Shown piece after piece: positions 23,468 to 32,502 of a DNA stretch of 40,907 bases. A program made the position numbers and the translations under genes. A model generated the notes under the pieces. It did not search any database. It was given only the letters and a program-made list of their open reading frames with translations, and was not told the origin of the DNA. Numbering within the stretch: position 1 is the stretch's first letter; the number at the start of each line of letters is the position of its first letter. Origin of the DNA: CBDULX01 sp965368175 (GTDB lineage: Bacteria > Pseudomonadota > Gammaproteobacteria > SZUA-229); the NCBI GenBank assembly GCA_965368175.1, contig CBDULX010000004.1, forward strand, positions 1 to 40,907. Reading direction: 5' to 3'.

Positions 23468-24589
23468 ATGGGCAAAACGATAGGTATACTTACTGCTGGT
23501 GGCGATTGCCCTGGTTTGAATGCGGCCATTCGTGGCGTCGGTAAAACCGCCGAAGGTTGTTACGGTATGAAGGTGATCGGATTTCGGGATGGTTTTCGTG
23601 GGCTGGCTGAAAACCGCAGCGTCGAACTCTCGGGTAGTGCATTTTCCGGGATATTGACCGTCGGCGGTACTATTCTGGGTACCGGACGAGATAAGCCAAA
23701 TAAAATGCTGGTCGATGGCAAATTACAGGACATGACCCAAACCATCATCGAAAATTATCATGCGAATAGACTCGATGCCCTGGTATGTCTGGGTGGCGGT
23801 GGTACTCAAAAAAATTCACTCTGGTTATCCCAGCAGGGTTTGAATATCATAACCTTGCCCAAAACTATCGATAATGATGTGGCAATGACCGATGTTACTT
23901 TTGGTTTTGATACTGCCACTGGCATTGCCACTGAAGCCATCGACCGGTTACACAGTACAGCACATAGCCACCATCGGATAATTGTGGTGGAAATTATGGG
24001 GCATCGTACTGGCTGGCTGACGCTGGCGGCAGGGATTGCCGGCGGCGCCGATGCTATTCTAATTCCTGAAATTCCCTACGATGTGAACAGTGTTGCCGAT
24101 GCTATTCGCAAGCGAGTACAAAAGGGGCGAACTTTCAGTATTGTGGCCATAGCCGAAGGCGCAATTTCTCGTGCGCACATGGATGCGGTGGAAAAACTTG
24201 AACAGCTCAAGCAAACTGCTGAGAGCAAAAAAGAAAAATCATACGCCAAGTCCAGGCTTTCCAAATTAAAAGCCTTTCATCTGGATCATGCCATTAACCT
24301 GGGTAAGGAGCTGGAGAATCTGACCAAACTGGAATGCCGGGTCAGTATTCTGGGGCATTTGCAGCGGGGTGGTACACCTTCGGCAGGGGATCGAGTATTG
24401 GCTACACGCCTGGGCTGTGCCTGTGCCGATTTTATTGACGAGGGCCGATTCGGTGTTATGGTGGCGGACCGAAATGGACAGGCTGTAGCAGTACCGCTGG
24501 AGGAAGTGGCTGGTAATCGTAAGGAAGTGCCACTGGATCACCCGTTGATCAAGGCGGCTAGAAGTGTCGGCACTAATCTTGGTGATTGA
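23468..24589 (+). CDS. pfkA: 6-phosphofructokinase, mixed-substrate (ATP/PPi) PFK group
   Basis: It phosphorylates fructose-6-phosphate at C1. The 373-residue protein has TAGGDCPGLNAAIRG, GGTILGTGRDKP, a phosphoryl-donor loop GGGGTQKNS at 109-117, PKTIDND with K132, FGFDTATG and the ILGHLQRGGTPSAGDR segment. G112 matches the glycine of ATP-dependent enzymes (D in PPi enzymes), while K132 is the residue shared with PPi and mixed-group enzymes. Donor choice therefore cannot be settled by eye. An insert of about 35 Lys/Glu-rich residues (about 235-275) is visible. It lies 70 bp after amylosucrase on the same strand and would draw F6P from the sucrose/glucan block into glycolysis. Confidence 0.9.
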   Translation: MGKTIGILTAGGDCPGLNAAIRGVGKTAEGCYGMKVIGFRDGFRGLAENRSVELSGSAFSGILTVGGTILGTGRDKPNKMLVDGKLQDMTQTIIENYHANRLDALVCLGGGGTQKNSLWLSQQGLNIITLPKTIDNDVAMTDVTFGFDTATGIATEAIDRLHSTAHSHHRIIVVEIMGHRTGWLTLAAGIAGGADAILIPEIPYDVNSVADAIRKRVQKGRTFSIVAIAEGAISRAHMDAVEKLEQLKQTAESKKEKSYAKSRLSKLKAFHLDHAINLGKELENLTKLECRVSILGHLQRGGTPSAGDRVLATRLGCACADFIDEGRFGVMVADRNGQAVAVPLEEVAGNRKEVPLDHPLIKAARSVGTNLGD

Positions 24590-24600
24590 AAAGAAGCCTT

Positions 24601-24681
24601 GTCGCAGAGTCCCAGAGAACGCAGAGTACAAACATGATTTATAAGTTGAAAACCACTCTGTGAACTCAGTAGCTCTGTGGC
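24601..24681. repeat. AGAG-rich imperfect inverted repeat, copy 2
   Basis: The arms 24601-24626 (GTCGCAGAGTCCCAGAGAAC start) and 24656-24681 pair at 17 of 26 positions. They share the CAGAGAAC.GCAGAG / CTCTGTGAACTC layout with the copy at 10490-10570. It lies between convergent pfk and the TPR gene. Confidence 0.7.
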
Positions 24682-24687
24682 ATCGCT

Positions 24688-24999
24688 TTAAATTTTTTTC
24701 AAACGCTTGAGAAATACTTTCATTTCTTTCGCCGCCTGAATATCACCCTTTAACTCTGCTACTTTGATACCTTGTTCATAGGCGGCAATGGCATCATCGT
24801 TTTGCCCATTTTCCACCAGTGCTTTACCCAGTAGTTTCCAGGCTGCGGAATATTCTGGGTCGAATTCCACTGCTTTTTGCAAATGGGCTATGGCATCAGT
24901 TGCCTGACCATCCTTAAGCAAAGCCTGGCCCAGGCCAAAGCGCAATATCAGACTATCCTGACCCTGTTCCAGCATTTTTTTGAGTGCGTCTATGTTCAT
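24688..24999 (-). CDS. Small TPR-repeat protein
   Basis: The 103-residue protein from ATG 24999 has three tandem TPR-like helix pairs. These are QDSLILRFGLGQALLKDGQATDAIAHLQKAVEFDPEYS, AAWKLLGKALVENGQNDDAIAAYEQGIKVAE, and a partial third unit followed by a Lys-rich C-terminus. TPRs mediate protein contacts; no partner can be named. The frame is open upstream to 25035 through an ATG at 25026, but ATG 24999 (MNIDALKKML) fits a compact N-terminal helix; the start is not certain. A MITE copy begins just upstream at 25036. Confidence 0.8.
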   Translation of the reverse strand: MNIDALKKMLEQGQDSLILRFGLGQALLKDGQATDAIAHLQKAVEFDPEYSAAWKLLGKALVENGQNDDAIAAYEQGIKVAELKGDIQAAKEMKVFLKRLKKI

Positions 25000-25035
25000 A
25001 GCTCTAGATATTAGGCCTGTTTCCATCAAATACAA

Positions 25036-25093
25036 GGGAGCCTCTGATCAAGTCTGTAAGCCAGAAACATCATATACTTGATCAGAGGTTCCC
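25036..25093. mobile_element. MITE copy C, short form (58 bp)
   Basis: It is a near-perfect palindrome with ends GGGAGCCTCTGATCAAGT and ACTTGATCAGAGGTTCCC, joined by about 22 nt that include GTCTG and CCAG. No clear target duplication is visible. It lies between the divergent TPR and DUF454 genes. Confidence 0.82.
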
Positions 25094-25219
25094 AGGATTA
25101 AATAAAAGAGGGTTATTCTATAATTGCACAAATACAGGCTGTAAATTCAACTTTCGATGTTTAATTGCCCGCTAGCTTGATGTTAAGCTGTCTATATTTA
25201 TGTGTCAGATTTGCTGGTA

Positions 25220-25600
25220 ATGAGAATATTTTATTTTGGTTTAGGCTGGGTGTTCTTTGTACTGGGGGCCATAGGTGTATTACTTCCGGTATTACCCACC
25301 ACTCCGTTCATGCTTCTCGCCCTGTGGGCATTCGCCAAAAGCTCGATGCGATTCCATCGGTGGTTGTACAACCACCGTTTTTTTGGCCCACCATTGCAAC
25401 AATGGGAGCAGTATCGAATAATTCCATGGGCTGCCAAAATCATGGCCATCAGTGTCATGTCACTTAGCCTGGTTTACCTGTTGTTGTTCACATCAGCGGT
25501 TTTATGGCTCAAAATATCTGCAGCCCTGCTTATGTTTTATGGTGCTTTTTTTATCCTCACCAAACCCTCCAGTGTAAGACCAGAGCAGAAATCACAATAA
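25220..25600 (+). CDS. DUF454 (YbaN-like) inner-membrane protein
   Basis: The 126-residue protein has the family signature GAIGVLLPVLPTTPFMLLALWAFAKSS followed by RFHRWLYNHRFFGPPLQQW. It has four predicted hydrophobic spans: one at the N-terminus, one around LPTTPF, and two near the C-terminus. DUF454 members are inner-membrane proteins of unknown function. The frame allows a GTG start at 25202, but ATG 25220 (MRIFYFGLGW) matches the usual YbaN N-terminus and is preferred. It is a single-gene unit. Confidence 0.88.
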   Translation: MRIFYFGLGWVFFVLGAIGVLLPVLPTTPFMLLALWAFAKSSMRFHRWLYNHRFFGPPLQQWEQYRIIPWAAKIMAISVMSLSLVYLLLFTSAVLWLKISAALLMFYGAFFILTKPSSVRPEQKSQ

Positions 25601-25901
25601 ACCGCGCTCTCTATGGCTTATCTGGTCAGGGATAGTGTAACTGTGTAATTTCTGAATATGGACGGTGGGTGATTTTTAAGTAACTGATATATATGGTTAT
25701 ATCCAGAATTCAGGACTGCCCCAGTGCCTGTCCCAGACAAAAAGCCAGCGGCCAGCCAGGCCGTTGCCATCCTCTCTGAAATGCCAGTACATTATTTAAT
25801 CAAAATAGACCACTGTTTTACTGTCACAATATTGGTTAATTTGGGGTATAATCGCCGGCTGTCATAAACCCTATTGGCCCAAAATTTAACAGAGTACACA
25901 C
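25601..25901. other. Intergenic region upstream of EF-G2
   Basis: No coding frame is supported. It holds a GC-rich hairpin at 25746-25766 (CAGCGGCC / GGCCGTTG, loop AGCCA) without a T run, and a promoter-like TATAAT at 25847. Confidence 0.5.
25823..25852 (+). promoter_or_regulatory. Candidate sigma70 promoter of EF-G2
   Basis: A consensus -10 hexamer TATAAT stands at 25847-25852, 50 bp before the start codon. The -35 is weak; TGTCAC at 25823-25828 gives an 18-bp spacer. Confidence 0.5.
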
Positions 25902-27980
25902 ATGGTAGATTTATCTCATTATAGAAATATCGGCATTTTCGCTCACGTGGATGCCGGTAAAACCACGACCACTGAGCGAATTCTAAAGCTCACAGGAAAG
26001 ATCCATAAGACGGGTGAGGTGCACGATGGTGCGGCTACAACAGACTTTATGGAACAGGAGCAGGAGCGTGGTATTACAATTCAGTCTGCGGCCACTACCT
26101 GTTTGTGGAAAGACCATCGTTTAAATATTATTGACACCCCGGGCCATGTTGACTTCACCATCGAAGTTTATCGTTCTCTGAAAGTACTGGATGGTGGTGT
26201 AGGTGTATTCTGTGGTTCTGGTGGTGTAGAGCCTCAGTCAGAGACCAACTGGCGTTATGCCAATGACTCTGAAGTCGCCCGAGTTATCTTTGTTAATAAA
26301 ATGGATCGTGTCGGTGCTGATTTCCTGCGTGTAGTCAAGCAGGTAGAAGATGTACTGGGTGCCAAACCCGTCGTTATGACACTGCCCATCGGTAGCGAAG
26401 ATGACTTCAAAGGTGTGGTCGACCTGCTGAATCGTCAGGCTTATGTCTGGGATGATTCCGGTGACCCACTGAACTTCAGCATACAGGAAGTGCCAGCCGA
26501 TATGGTCGATGCCGTTGAAGAATGGCGTGAAAAAATGATCGAGACTGTGGTTGACCAGTACGATGACCTGATGGAAAAATATCTGGATGGTGAAGAACCA
26601 TCGGTTGATGAAATCAAGAAGTGCATTCGTAAAGGCACTATTGCTCTGGACTTCTTCCCAACTTATTGTGGTTCTGCGTTCAAGAATAAAGGTGTTCAGC
26701 TTGTGCTGGATGCCGTTGTGGATTTTCTGCCGGATCCAACCCAGGTTAAACCTCAGCCTGAAACCGATGAAGAAGGCAACGAAACTGGCAATTTTGCCAT
26801 TGTTGATGCAGATAAACCATTACGTGCGCTGGCATTCAAAATTATGGATGACCGGTTTGGTGCACTGACCTTTGTTCGCATCTATTCAGGTCGAATTAAG
26901 AAAGGTGACACTATTCTTAATACTTTCACCGGTAAAACCGAGCGCATCGGTCGTATGGTGGAAATGCACGCCGATAATCGTGAAGAGATTAGTTCAGCAC
27001 AGGCTGGCGACATCATCGCGATAGTAGGCATGAAGAATGTACGTACCGGTCATACCCTGTGTGATGTAAACAATCCAGCCACACTGGAGCCGATGGTCTT
27101 CCCGGATCCAGTTATTTCTATAGCGGTAGCACCAAAAGATAAAGGTGCTTCTGAAAAACTGGGTATAGCCCTGGGTAAAATGATTCAGGAAGATCCATCA
27201 TTCCGAGTTGAAACCGATGAAGACAGCGGTGAAACCATCCTCAAAGGCATGGGTGAGCTGCATCTGGATATCAAGGTAGATATTCTGAAGCGTACACATG
27301 GCGTCGAGCTGATCGTTGGTAAGCCTCAGGTGGCTTATCGTGAAACCATTACTCAGACTGTTGAAGACTCATACACCCATAAAAAACAATCGGGTGGTTC
27401 AGGACAGTTTGGTAAGATCGATTACACTATTGAACCCCTTGAACCAGGCAGTGGCTTTATATTCGAGTCGGTAGTTACCGGTGGTAATGTACCTAAAGAA
27501 TACTGGCCTGCTATCGAAAAAGGCTTCCGTTCAATGATGGATCAAGGTGTACTTGCCGGCTTCCCATTACTGGACTTTAAAGTAACTTTGAAAGATGGTT
27601 CCTTCCATGCCGTTGACTCATCTGCGCTTGCGTTCGAAATTGCAGCCAAAGGTGCTTATCGTCAGTCTATACCTAAAGCCGGTCCTCAACTGATTGAGCC
27701 TATTATGAAAGTTGACGTGTTTAGCCCGGATGACAACGTGGGTGATGTTATCGGTGACCTTAACCGTCGTCGCGGCATGATCAAATCTCAGGAAGCCGGT
27801 GTTACTGGTGTACGCATTAAAGCAGACGTGCCCCTGAGTGATATGTTTGGCTACATTGGTGACCTGCGTACCATGACTTCTGGTCGTGGTCAGTTCTCAA
27901 TGGAGTTCTCGCATTATCTGCCATGTCCAAGGAATGTATCGGAAGAAGTTATCAAAGAAACCAGGGAACGTAATGCTTAA
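25902..27980 (+). CDS. fusA2: Elongation factor G, EF-G2 paralogue
   Basis: EF-G proteins drive ribosome translocation and recycling with GTP. The 692-residue protein has G1 AHVDAGKT at 14-21, G3 DTPGH, G4 NKMD and all EF-G domains through the SDMFGYIGDLRT and GRGQFSMEFSHY C-terminus. The segments LTGKIHKTGEVHDGAATTDFM and CGSGGVEPQSETNWRYANDS match the second EF-G of Vibrio (EF-G2) and not the str-operon EF-G. No rpsL, rpsG or tuf lies nearby, which supports a paralogue. Its separate role in that lineage is not settled. It is monocistronic, with a consensus -10 upstream and a strong terminator downstream. Confidence 0.93.
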   Translation: MVDLSHYRNIGIFAHVDAGKTTTTERILKLTGKIHKTGEVHDGAATTDFMEQEQERGITIQSAATTCLWKDHRLNIIDTPGHVDFTIEVYRSLKVLDGGVGVFCGSGGVEPQSETNWRYANDSEVARVIFVNKMDRVGADFLRVVKQVEDVLGAKPVVMTLPIGSEDDFKGVVDLLNRQAYVWDDSGDPLNFSIQEVPADMVDAVEEWREKMIETVVDQYDDLMEKYLDGEEPSVDEIKKCIRKGTIALDFFPTYCGSAFKNKGVQLVLDAVVDFLPDPTQVKPQPETDEEGNETGNFAIVDADKPLRALAFKIMDDRFGALTFVRIYSGRIKKGDTILNTFTGKTERIGRMVEMHADNREEISSAQAGDIIAIVGMKNVRTGHTLCDVNNPATLEPMVFPDPVISIAVAPKDKGASEKLGIALGKMIQEDPSFRVETDEDSGETILKGMGELHLDIKVDILKRTHGVELIVGKPQVAYRETITQTVEDSYTHKKQSGGSGQFGKIDYTIEPLEPGSGFIFESVVTGGNVPKEYWPAIEKGFRSMMDQGVLAGFPLLDFKVTLKDGSFHAVDSSALAFEIAAKGAYRQSIPKAGPQLIEPIMKVDVFSPDDNVGDVIGDLNRRRGMIKSQEAGVTGVRIKADVPLSDMFGYIGDLRTMTSGRGQFSMEFSHYLPCPRNVSEEVIKETRERNA

Positions 27981-28040
27981 TTGCTAAATGCAATTATAGG
28001 CCAGGCATCACTGCCTGGTATGGCTTTGAAACACATAAAA

Positions 28041-28072
28041 CAAAACCCCCGTAATGGGGGTTTTGTTTTTTT
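28041..28072 (+). terminator. Rho-independent terminator of EF-G2
   Basis: The stem CAAAACCCCC / GGGGGTTTTG has loop GTAAT and is followed by seven T residues. It lies between convergent genes; the minus-strand side has only a mixed A/T run, so it serves mainly the plus strand. Confidence 0.93.
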
Positions 28073-28089
28073 GGCCAGTAATAAATGAT

Positions 28090-28671
28090 TCAGGATAGCC
28101 AGGAAAAGATGAATACCGATACTCCCAGGAAGACGATAATCATTACCAGCCCCAGTGAAACCACCCAGGTAGCGTAGACGAAACCTTCCTCTTCAGGGAT
28201 ATGCATGAAAATGGGAATCCCTACATACAGTAGATATACCGAAGCAGCCACAGCAAGCATACCTACTATAACATCGACATACAGTACAGGATACAGGGCT
28301 ACAAAACCGGTGAGGAACAAAGGCACGGATGTAAACAGTGCCAGTTCTATGCAATGCATAGGATTAGGTCGCACATCAAAGGTCTGGGCTAGCCAGCAAA
28401 TACCATAACCCATGGCGTAGACACCTATATTAAAGCCAACGAAAGCAGCTATGGAAATGTAGATGGCAATTTCTGCAGGCAGAGTAAAGGCTTCGCCAAC
28501 ACCAATGTTCCAGCCGATATGAACAGTTGCAATATATCCGCAAATAGCTGGAATCAGCGCCAGTATGGCAGTATGGATGATGATATCCAGGGGTTTAGCC
28601 GGTACTTTATCGGCATCTTCAAGACTATGTTTAGGTTTGTAAAAAAGATGTGAGAAGTGTTTTATTAACAT
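28090..28671 (-). CDS. Yip1-family inner-membrane protein (YohC-like)
   Basis: The 193-residue protein starts with a short cytoplasmic region, MLIKHFSHLFYKPKHSLEDAD. About five hydrophobic spans follow, including HTAILALIPAICGYIA, IAIYISIAAFVGFNIGVYAMG and a C-terminal IIVFLGVSVFIFSWL. This is the Yip1/YohC layout. Function in bacteria is unknown. The start at 28671 is fixed by AGGAG at 28679-28683, 7 bp upstream; an ATG-less extension to 28689 has no such site. It is convergent with EF-G2 and is not close to other minus-strand genes (276 bp gap). Confidence 0.85.
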   Translation of the reverse strand: MLIKHFSHLFYKPKHSLEDADKVPAKPLDIIIHTAILALIPAICGYIATVHIGWNIGVGEAFTLPAEIAIYISIAAFVGFNIGVYAMGYGICWLAQTFDVRPNPMHCIELALFTSVPLFLTGFVALYPVLYVDVIVGMLAVAASVYLLYVGIPIFMHIPEEEGFVYATWVVSLGLVMIIVFLGVSVFIFSWLS

Positions 28672-28947
28672 AATAAAACTCCTGTGCATTTTATTGTGAT
28701 GTATTAAGTATTCTAATAAAGATAATTATATGTCGAAAAAGTGTTTAATATCTATTAAATTTATATATAGGGATAATTTAGACTGATAACAGTTAGTTAA
28801 TTGTTACAGATTTATCATATTATCAATTTTACCTGAAATCATATTAGTGTCTAAATAGCACGAGTCAGTGAGTGTGCGACTGACTATAGAGGTGAACTAA
28901 ACAGCTTCAATAAATACCTGCATTAGTCTGGAAAAAATGTTTTCTAG

Positions 28948-29712
28948 TTAATTGTCCTGATTATTTAACCAGTTTTTCAAGTGCCTGCAAACCCAGTGTG
29001 CATCATCCAGAGGCAGATCATGGCCCGCATCTGGATGGGTTAATAAAGGAAGCTGCCACAGTTTCGATATAGACAATGAGGATTCTGGATTTACCAGATG
29101 GTCGGACAGGCTTCTCATTAATAGCAGGGGCTGTTCTGGTTTATGCTCAGGTGATTTATAGCGTGAAGCTGCAATTAACTGACGAATTATGTTGAGTCGG
29201 CTCACAGGGCTGCTTTGTGCATAACTTAGCCAGTGTTCAATGATTTGTTTTTGCTGACCGGTATGGCTGGACGTCAATTGTAAAATGCACTGCTCTCTGG
29301 ATTTCAAATCTCTGTACAACAGAATGTCATTAATTATACGGCCATAGTTCTCCGGTCGCAGTCGATGTTTGAATGGGTTAATGCCTTTTAGGCTAGTGTT
29401 GATAAATACTCCAGCATGACATTCATTTGGATAACGCTTCATCCATTCCAGCGCTACCATCGCACCCATAGACAGGGCCAGTATATTTACCACTTGTGGT
29501 TTATCCTGTATGCCTATGTCATTGCGTACAAATTCAAGGATTTCAGCGATATTACTGGGTGACTTAATACGGCAATGGATGCCGTTGCCAGGCAGGTCTG
29601 GGCAAAGGATATTAGCCTCAGGAAAATACTGTTTAAAAACAGATAGAAATTCACCCCAATGTCGGTGCTCACGACTCAGTCCACGAAGAAAAATCCACTG
29701 ATTAGTATTCAT
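28948..29712 (-). CDS. Alpha/beta-hydrolase fold protein
   Basis: The 254-residue protein has FLRGLSREHRHWGEF and CPDLPGNG at the N-terminus, the nucleophile elbow ALSMGAMVALEW, SLSDHLVNP carrying the likely acid, and DAGHDLPLDD with the likely histidine. The triad looks complete. The substrate is unknown; the small cap suggests an esterase or lipase of the BioH/MenH type. It starts 48 bp after the stop of the hybrid sensor kinase gene on the same strand, so the two may be cotranscribed. Confidence 0.85.
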   Translation of the reverse strand: MNTNQWIFLRGLSREHRHWGEFLSVFKQYFPEANILCPDLPGNGIHCRIKSPSNIAEILEFVRNDIGIQDKPQVVNILALSMGAMVALEWMKRYPNECHAGVFINTSLKGINPFKHRLRPENYGRIINDILLYRDLKSREQCILQLTSSHTGQQKQIIEHWLSYAQSSPVSRLNIIRQLIAASRYKSPEHKPEQPLLLMRSLSDHLVNPESSLSISKLWQLPLLTHPDAGHDLPLDDAHWVCRHLKNWLNNQDN

Positions 29713-29760
29713 AATTTATAAAGCCTGGCACAAAAGGCATAATCAGACCTTCATTGTCTC

Positions 29761-32502
29761 TCAGGAACTAGTTTGCCTGTTCATCAGTTCAGCCACCAGG
29801 GCCAGTAACTGAGAGCTACTGATGGGTTTATCCATGTAGTGTATGCCCATTAGCTCTGCCTGTTCCCGGTTAATACTGTCGCTATACCCAGTCGTTAAAA
29901 TCATCGGTATTTGAGGGTTGATTTTCCACATCATCTGGATCATATCGGTACCCAGGATCTGGGGCATGGTTTGATCGGTAATCACCAGTTTATAAAGCTG
30001 TGGATTAGTCTCCACCAGGGATAAAGCCTCAGGGCTGCTGTTACAGGCAGTACAATCGTAACCGTGCCCGTTTAACATGTCAGATAAATAGCCAGTGAGG
30101 GAAGGCTCATCATCTACAATAATAATCTTCTGGCCCTGGCCTGAATTTTCAATACGAACGGTATCGGTAAAATTGACCGTTGCAGGGTCATTTATTATCG
30201 GTGCAGGTGGGAATAAAAGATGGAATGTTGTGCCTGCGCCAATTTCAGTATCGATAAGAATATGTCCTCCGTGACTTTCGACAATAGCATCTAATACGGA
30301 CAGACCCATCCCCGTACCCTGGCCAACTTTTTTTGTGGTGTAGAAAGGCTCGAAAATGCGTTCTACTACGTCGGGTGTAATGCCGCAACCGGTATCTGAT
30401 ACACTGAGTTTTATCCAGTCGCCATCGATATGTTTGTGGCAGGTACTACACTCACTATCTATCTGCTGAATCCAGTCGAGATTTATCCGGAGCTTGCCAC
30501 TACCATCCATGGCATCTTTGGCATTAATAGCTAAATTCATAATGATTTGATGGAGTTGAATGGAGTCCATCATAATGTCCGGAAGGTTGTCTTCGAATGT
30601 ATATTCGATGTCGATACTGCTGGGTATTACTGAACGCAGCATATTGATACTTTCTTCGATTAAAGGAGCAAAAGACAGATATTCACTAATGCCTTTGTCG
30701 CTACGACTAAAGACCATCATTTTTGAAACCAGGTCTGCAGCACGTAAAGATGCCTGGCTTATACTTTCAAGGTAAGATAATAGTTTGGGGTCTAGTGTTT
30801 TTTTAAAGTTTTCTAAAATCAAATCAGTATAACCAGAGATGATAGCCAGCATATTGTTGAAATCGTGCGCTATACCACCGGTTAACTGTCCCAGTGCTTC
30901 CATTTTTCGAGCCTGGTTAAGTTCACGTTGCAAACGTAAATATTCATCCTCAGAGGTTTTACGTTCAGTAATGTCATGGATAACGCCAACCAGGCCCAGT
31001 AAATTACCTTTGCTATCAGTTTTAACTTCACCCTGTTCATAAACAAATCGAATGTCACCATCAGGACGTGTAACTCGGTATTCAGAGTTATATTTTCCTT
31101 TGTTTTTTAGTATCGTCTGGGTTAGCCGAATAAATCGATCACGGTCTTCCGGGTGTATGCAGTTAACATAAGTTTCATAGCAGGGTTCAAAATCATGAAC
31201 TGTATGCCCAACAATATTATAAAGCTCTTCAGACCAGGTGGTTTTATTGCTCTTGAGCTCCCATACGTAATTACCAATATGTGCAATTTGCTGGGCCTGA
31301 ATTAATTTTCGCTTTTCATCCGAAAGCTGCATGGTGCGTTCGAAAATTATCTGTTCCAGTTCCTGCGTTTGAATTGAATTCGATTGAATTTGCCTGTTTT
31401 TATGGGCCAGCAAAATTAGAAAAATAATCAGAGCAAATATTAAAATAATTGCGAGGCTAATGATTAAACCAAGTATGTATCGCCTGTTACGTTCATAGAA
31501 CGAAAGTGGTTTGTTTATAATAGATGCCTGTTCAAGTATATTATTTGGGGGTGATATTGCAGTCGATACGAGTACAGGAAAGTTGAATAGATATACATTA
31601 GGGCTGTCTGTAATCAGTGGAAGCTGCTCAAACCTGATCCCTGATTGATAATCCAGAACCAGCTGAGCGGCTGTTTTACCCTGTTGCTGTCCACTAGTGA
31701 CAAAGCCGCCCAGAATGCCATCAATTACATAAGCATCTTCCATGCTCAAAATTATATAATCGCCGCCATTGGAAAGAGCCGATAAAGTCCGGCTAAGTGG
31801 CAGAGTATGGCCAGTAGAGTCAGTGATGCTTCCCAGAGTAGTCAGGAACAAGTATTTAGCTGGGTTGTTTTTGATTGAGACCAGTAACTCCTCAATTGAT
31901 TGTCGGGCAATAAAAGTGGCATTAATATATGGTAGTTTTATAAGTTGTTCTTTAATTTCCGATTCAATGGCCTTGTAAGTGTTGGAGTCGTCACCTACAA
32001 CAAGAATATCTTTCAGGTATGGATCAATTTGATTGAGCAATAGCAAATTGCTTAAAATATCTTTTTTCTCGAATACACCGGTTACTCGAGTTCTATCAAG
32101 AGTATCTTTAATGGAGTAATCATTAACACCGGAAAAGACGACAGGGGAGTTTGGGAAAAGTGACTGGAATTGACCGAGGGCAAACGTTAGTGCGTTGTCA
32201 TCGGTAACATAAATAATATCAGGTAAATAGTCATCATATTTAACAGCCATATAGCGATTAAAAGATGATATGTAGTTAGCATCGAATGATTTGCGCTTTG
32301 TGTCGAGGTATTCTGTGCTGATAATTGAATCATCCAGACCGGATGAGCTTAAAACTGCAATAAAAGATTCATGTTGATTTTTTGTCCAGGGGTACTCCTG
32401 GCTATAGGAGTGCAAAATGAGTATTTCAAAGGGTCGATCAGCATAGGCGAATGGTATGAAACACAGCAGTGAATATAGCGTAAGCTTTTGAAATGTAAAC
32501 AT
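29761..32502 (-). CDS. Hybrid sensor histidine kinase: ABC-type periplasmic domain - TM - PAS - HisKA - HATPase - REC
   Basis: The 913-residue protein has a signal peptide (1-21, ending FAYA). A periplasmic domain of the ABC substrate-binding type (ABC_sub_bind-like; LPDIIYVTDDNALTFALGQF, FPNSPVVFSGVND) runs to about 335. A membrane span lies at 341-365, with a coiled linker and a PAS domain (about 400-510). HisKA carries H546 in GGIAHDFNNMLAI. HATPase has NLAINAKDAM, DTGCGI and GTGMGLS, and a C-terminal receiver has D843 in LVITDQTMP. A ligand in the periplasm would control autophosphorylation and transfer to its own receiver. No DNA-binding output lies next to it. The frame extends 10 codons upstream to a GTG, but 32502 places the signal peptide at the start. 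Confidence 0.9.
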   Translation of the reverse strand: MFTFQKLTLYSLLCFIPFAYADRPFEILILHSYSQEYPWTKNQHESFIAVLSSSGLDDSIISTEYLDTKRKSFDANYISSFNRYMAVKYDDYLPDIIYVTDDNALTFALGQFQSLFPNSPVVFSGVNDYSIKDTLDRTRVTGVFEKKDILSNLLLLNQIDPYLKDILVVGDDSNTYKAIESEIKEQLIKLPYINATFIARQSIEELLVSIKNNPAKYLFLTTLGSITDSTGHTLPLSRTLSALSNGGDYIILSMEDAYVIDGILGGFVTSGQQQGKTAAQLVLDYQSGIRFEQLPLITDSPNVYLFNFPVLVSTAISPPNNILEQASIINKPLSFYERNRRYILGLIISLAIILIFALIIFLILLAHKNRQIQSNSIQTQELEQIIFERTMQLSDEKRKLIQAQQIAHIGNYVWELKSNKTTWSEELYNIVGHTVHDFEPCYETYVNCIHPEDRDRFIRLTQTILKNKGKYNSEYRVTRPDGDIRFVYEQGEVKTDSKGNLLGLVGVIHDITERKTSEDEYLRLQRELNQARKMEALGQLTGGIAHDFNNMLAIISGYTDLILENFKKTLDPKLLSYLESISQASLRAADLVSKMMVFSRSDKGISEYLSFAPLIEESINMLRSVIPSSIDIEYTFEDNLPDIMMDSIQLHQIIMNLAINAKDAMDGSGKLRINLDWIQQIDSECSTCHKHIDGDWIKLSVSDTGCGITPDVVERIFEPFYTTKKVGQGTGMGLSVLDAIVESHGGHILIDTEIGAGTTFHLLFPPAPIINDPATVNFTDTVRIENSGQGQKIIIVDDEPSLTGYLSDMLNGHGYDCTACNSSPEALSLVETNPQLYKLVITDQTMPQILGTDMIQMMWKINPQIPMILTTGYSDSINREQAELMGIHYMDKPISSSQLLALVAELMNRQTSS

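Noticed and set aside
25902..27980. Calling this the str-operon EF-G (fusA)
   Set aside because: No rpsL, rpsG or tuf nearby, and the sequence fits the EF-G2 paralogue better.
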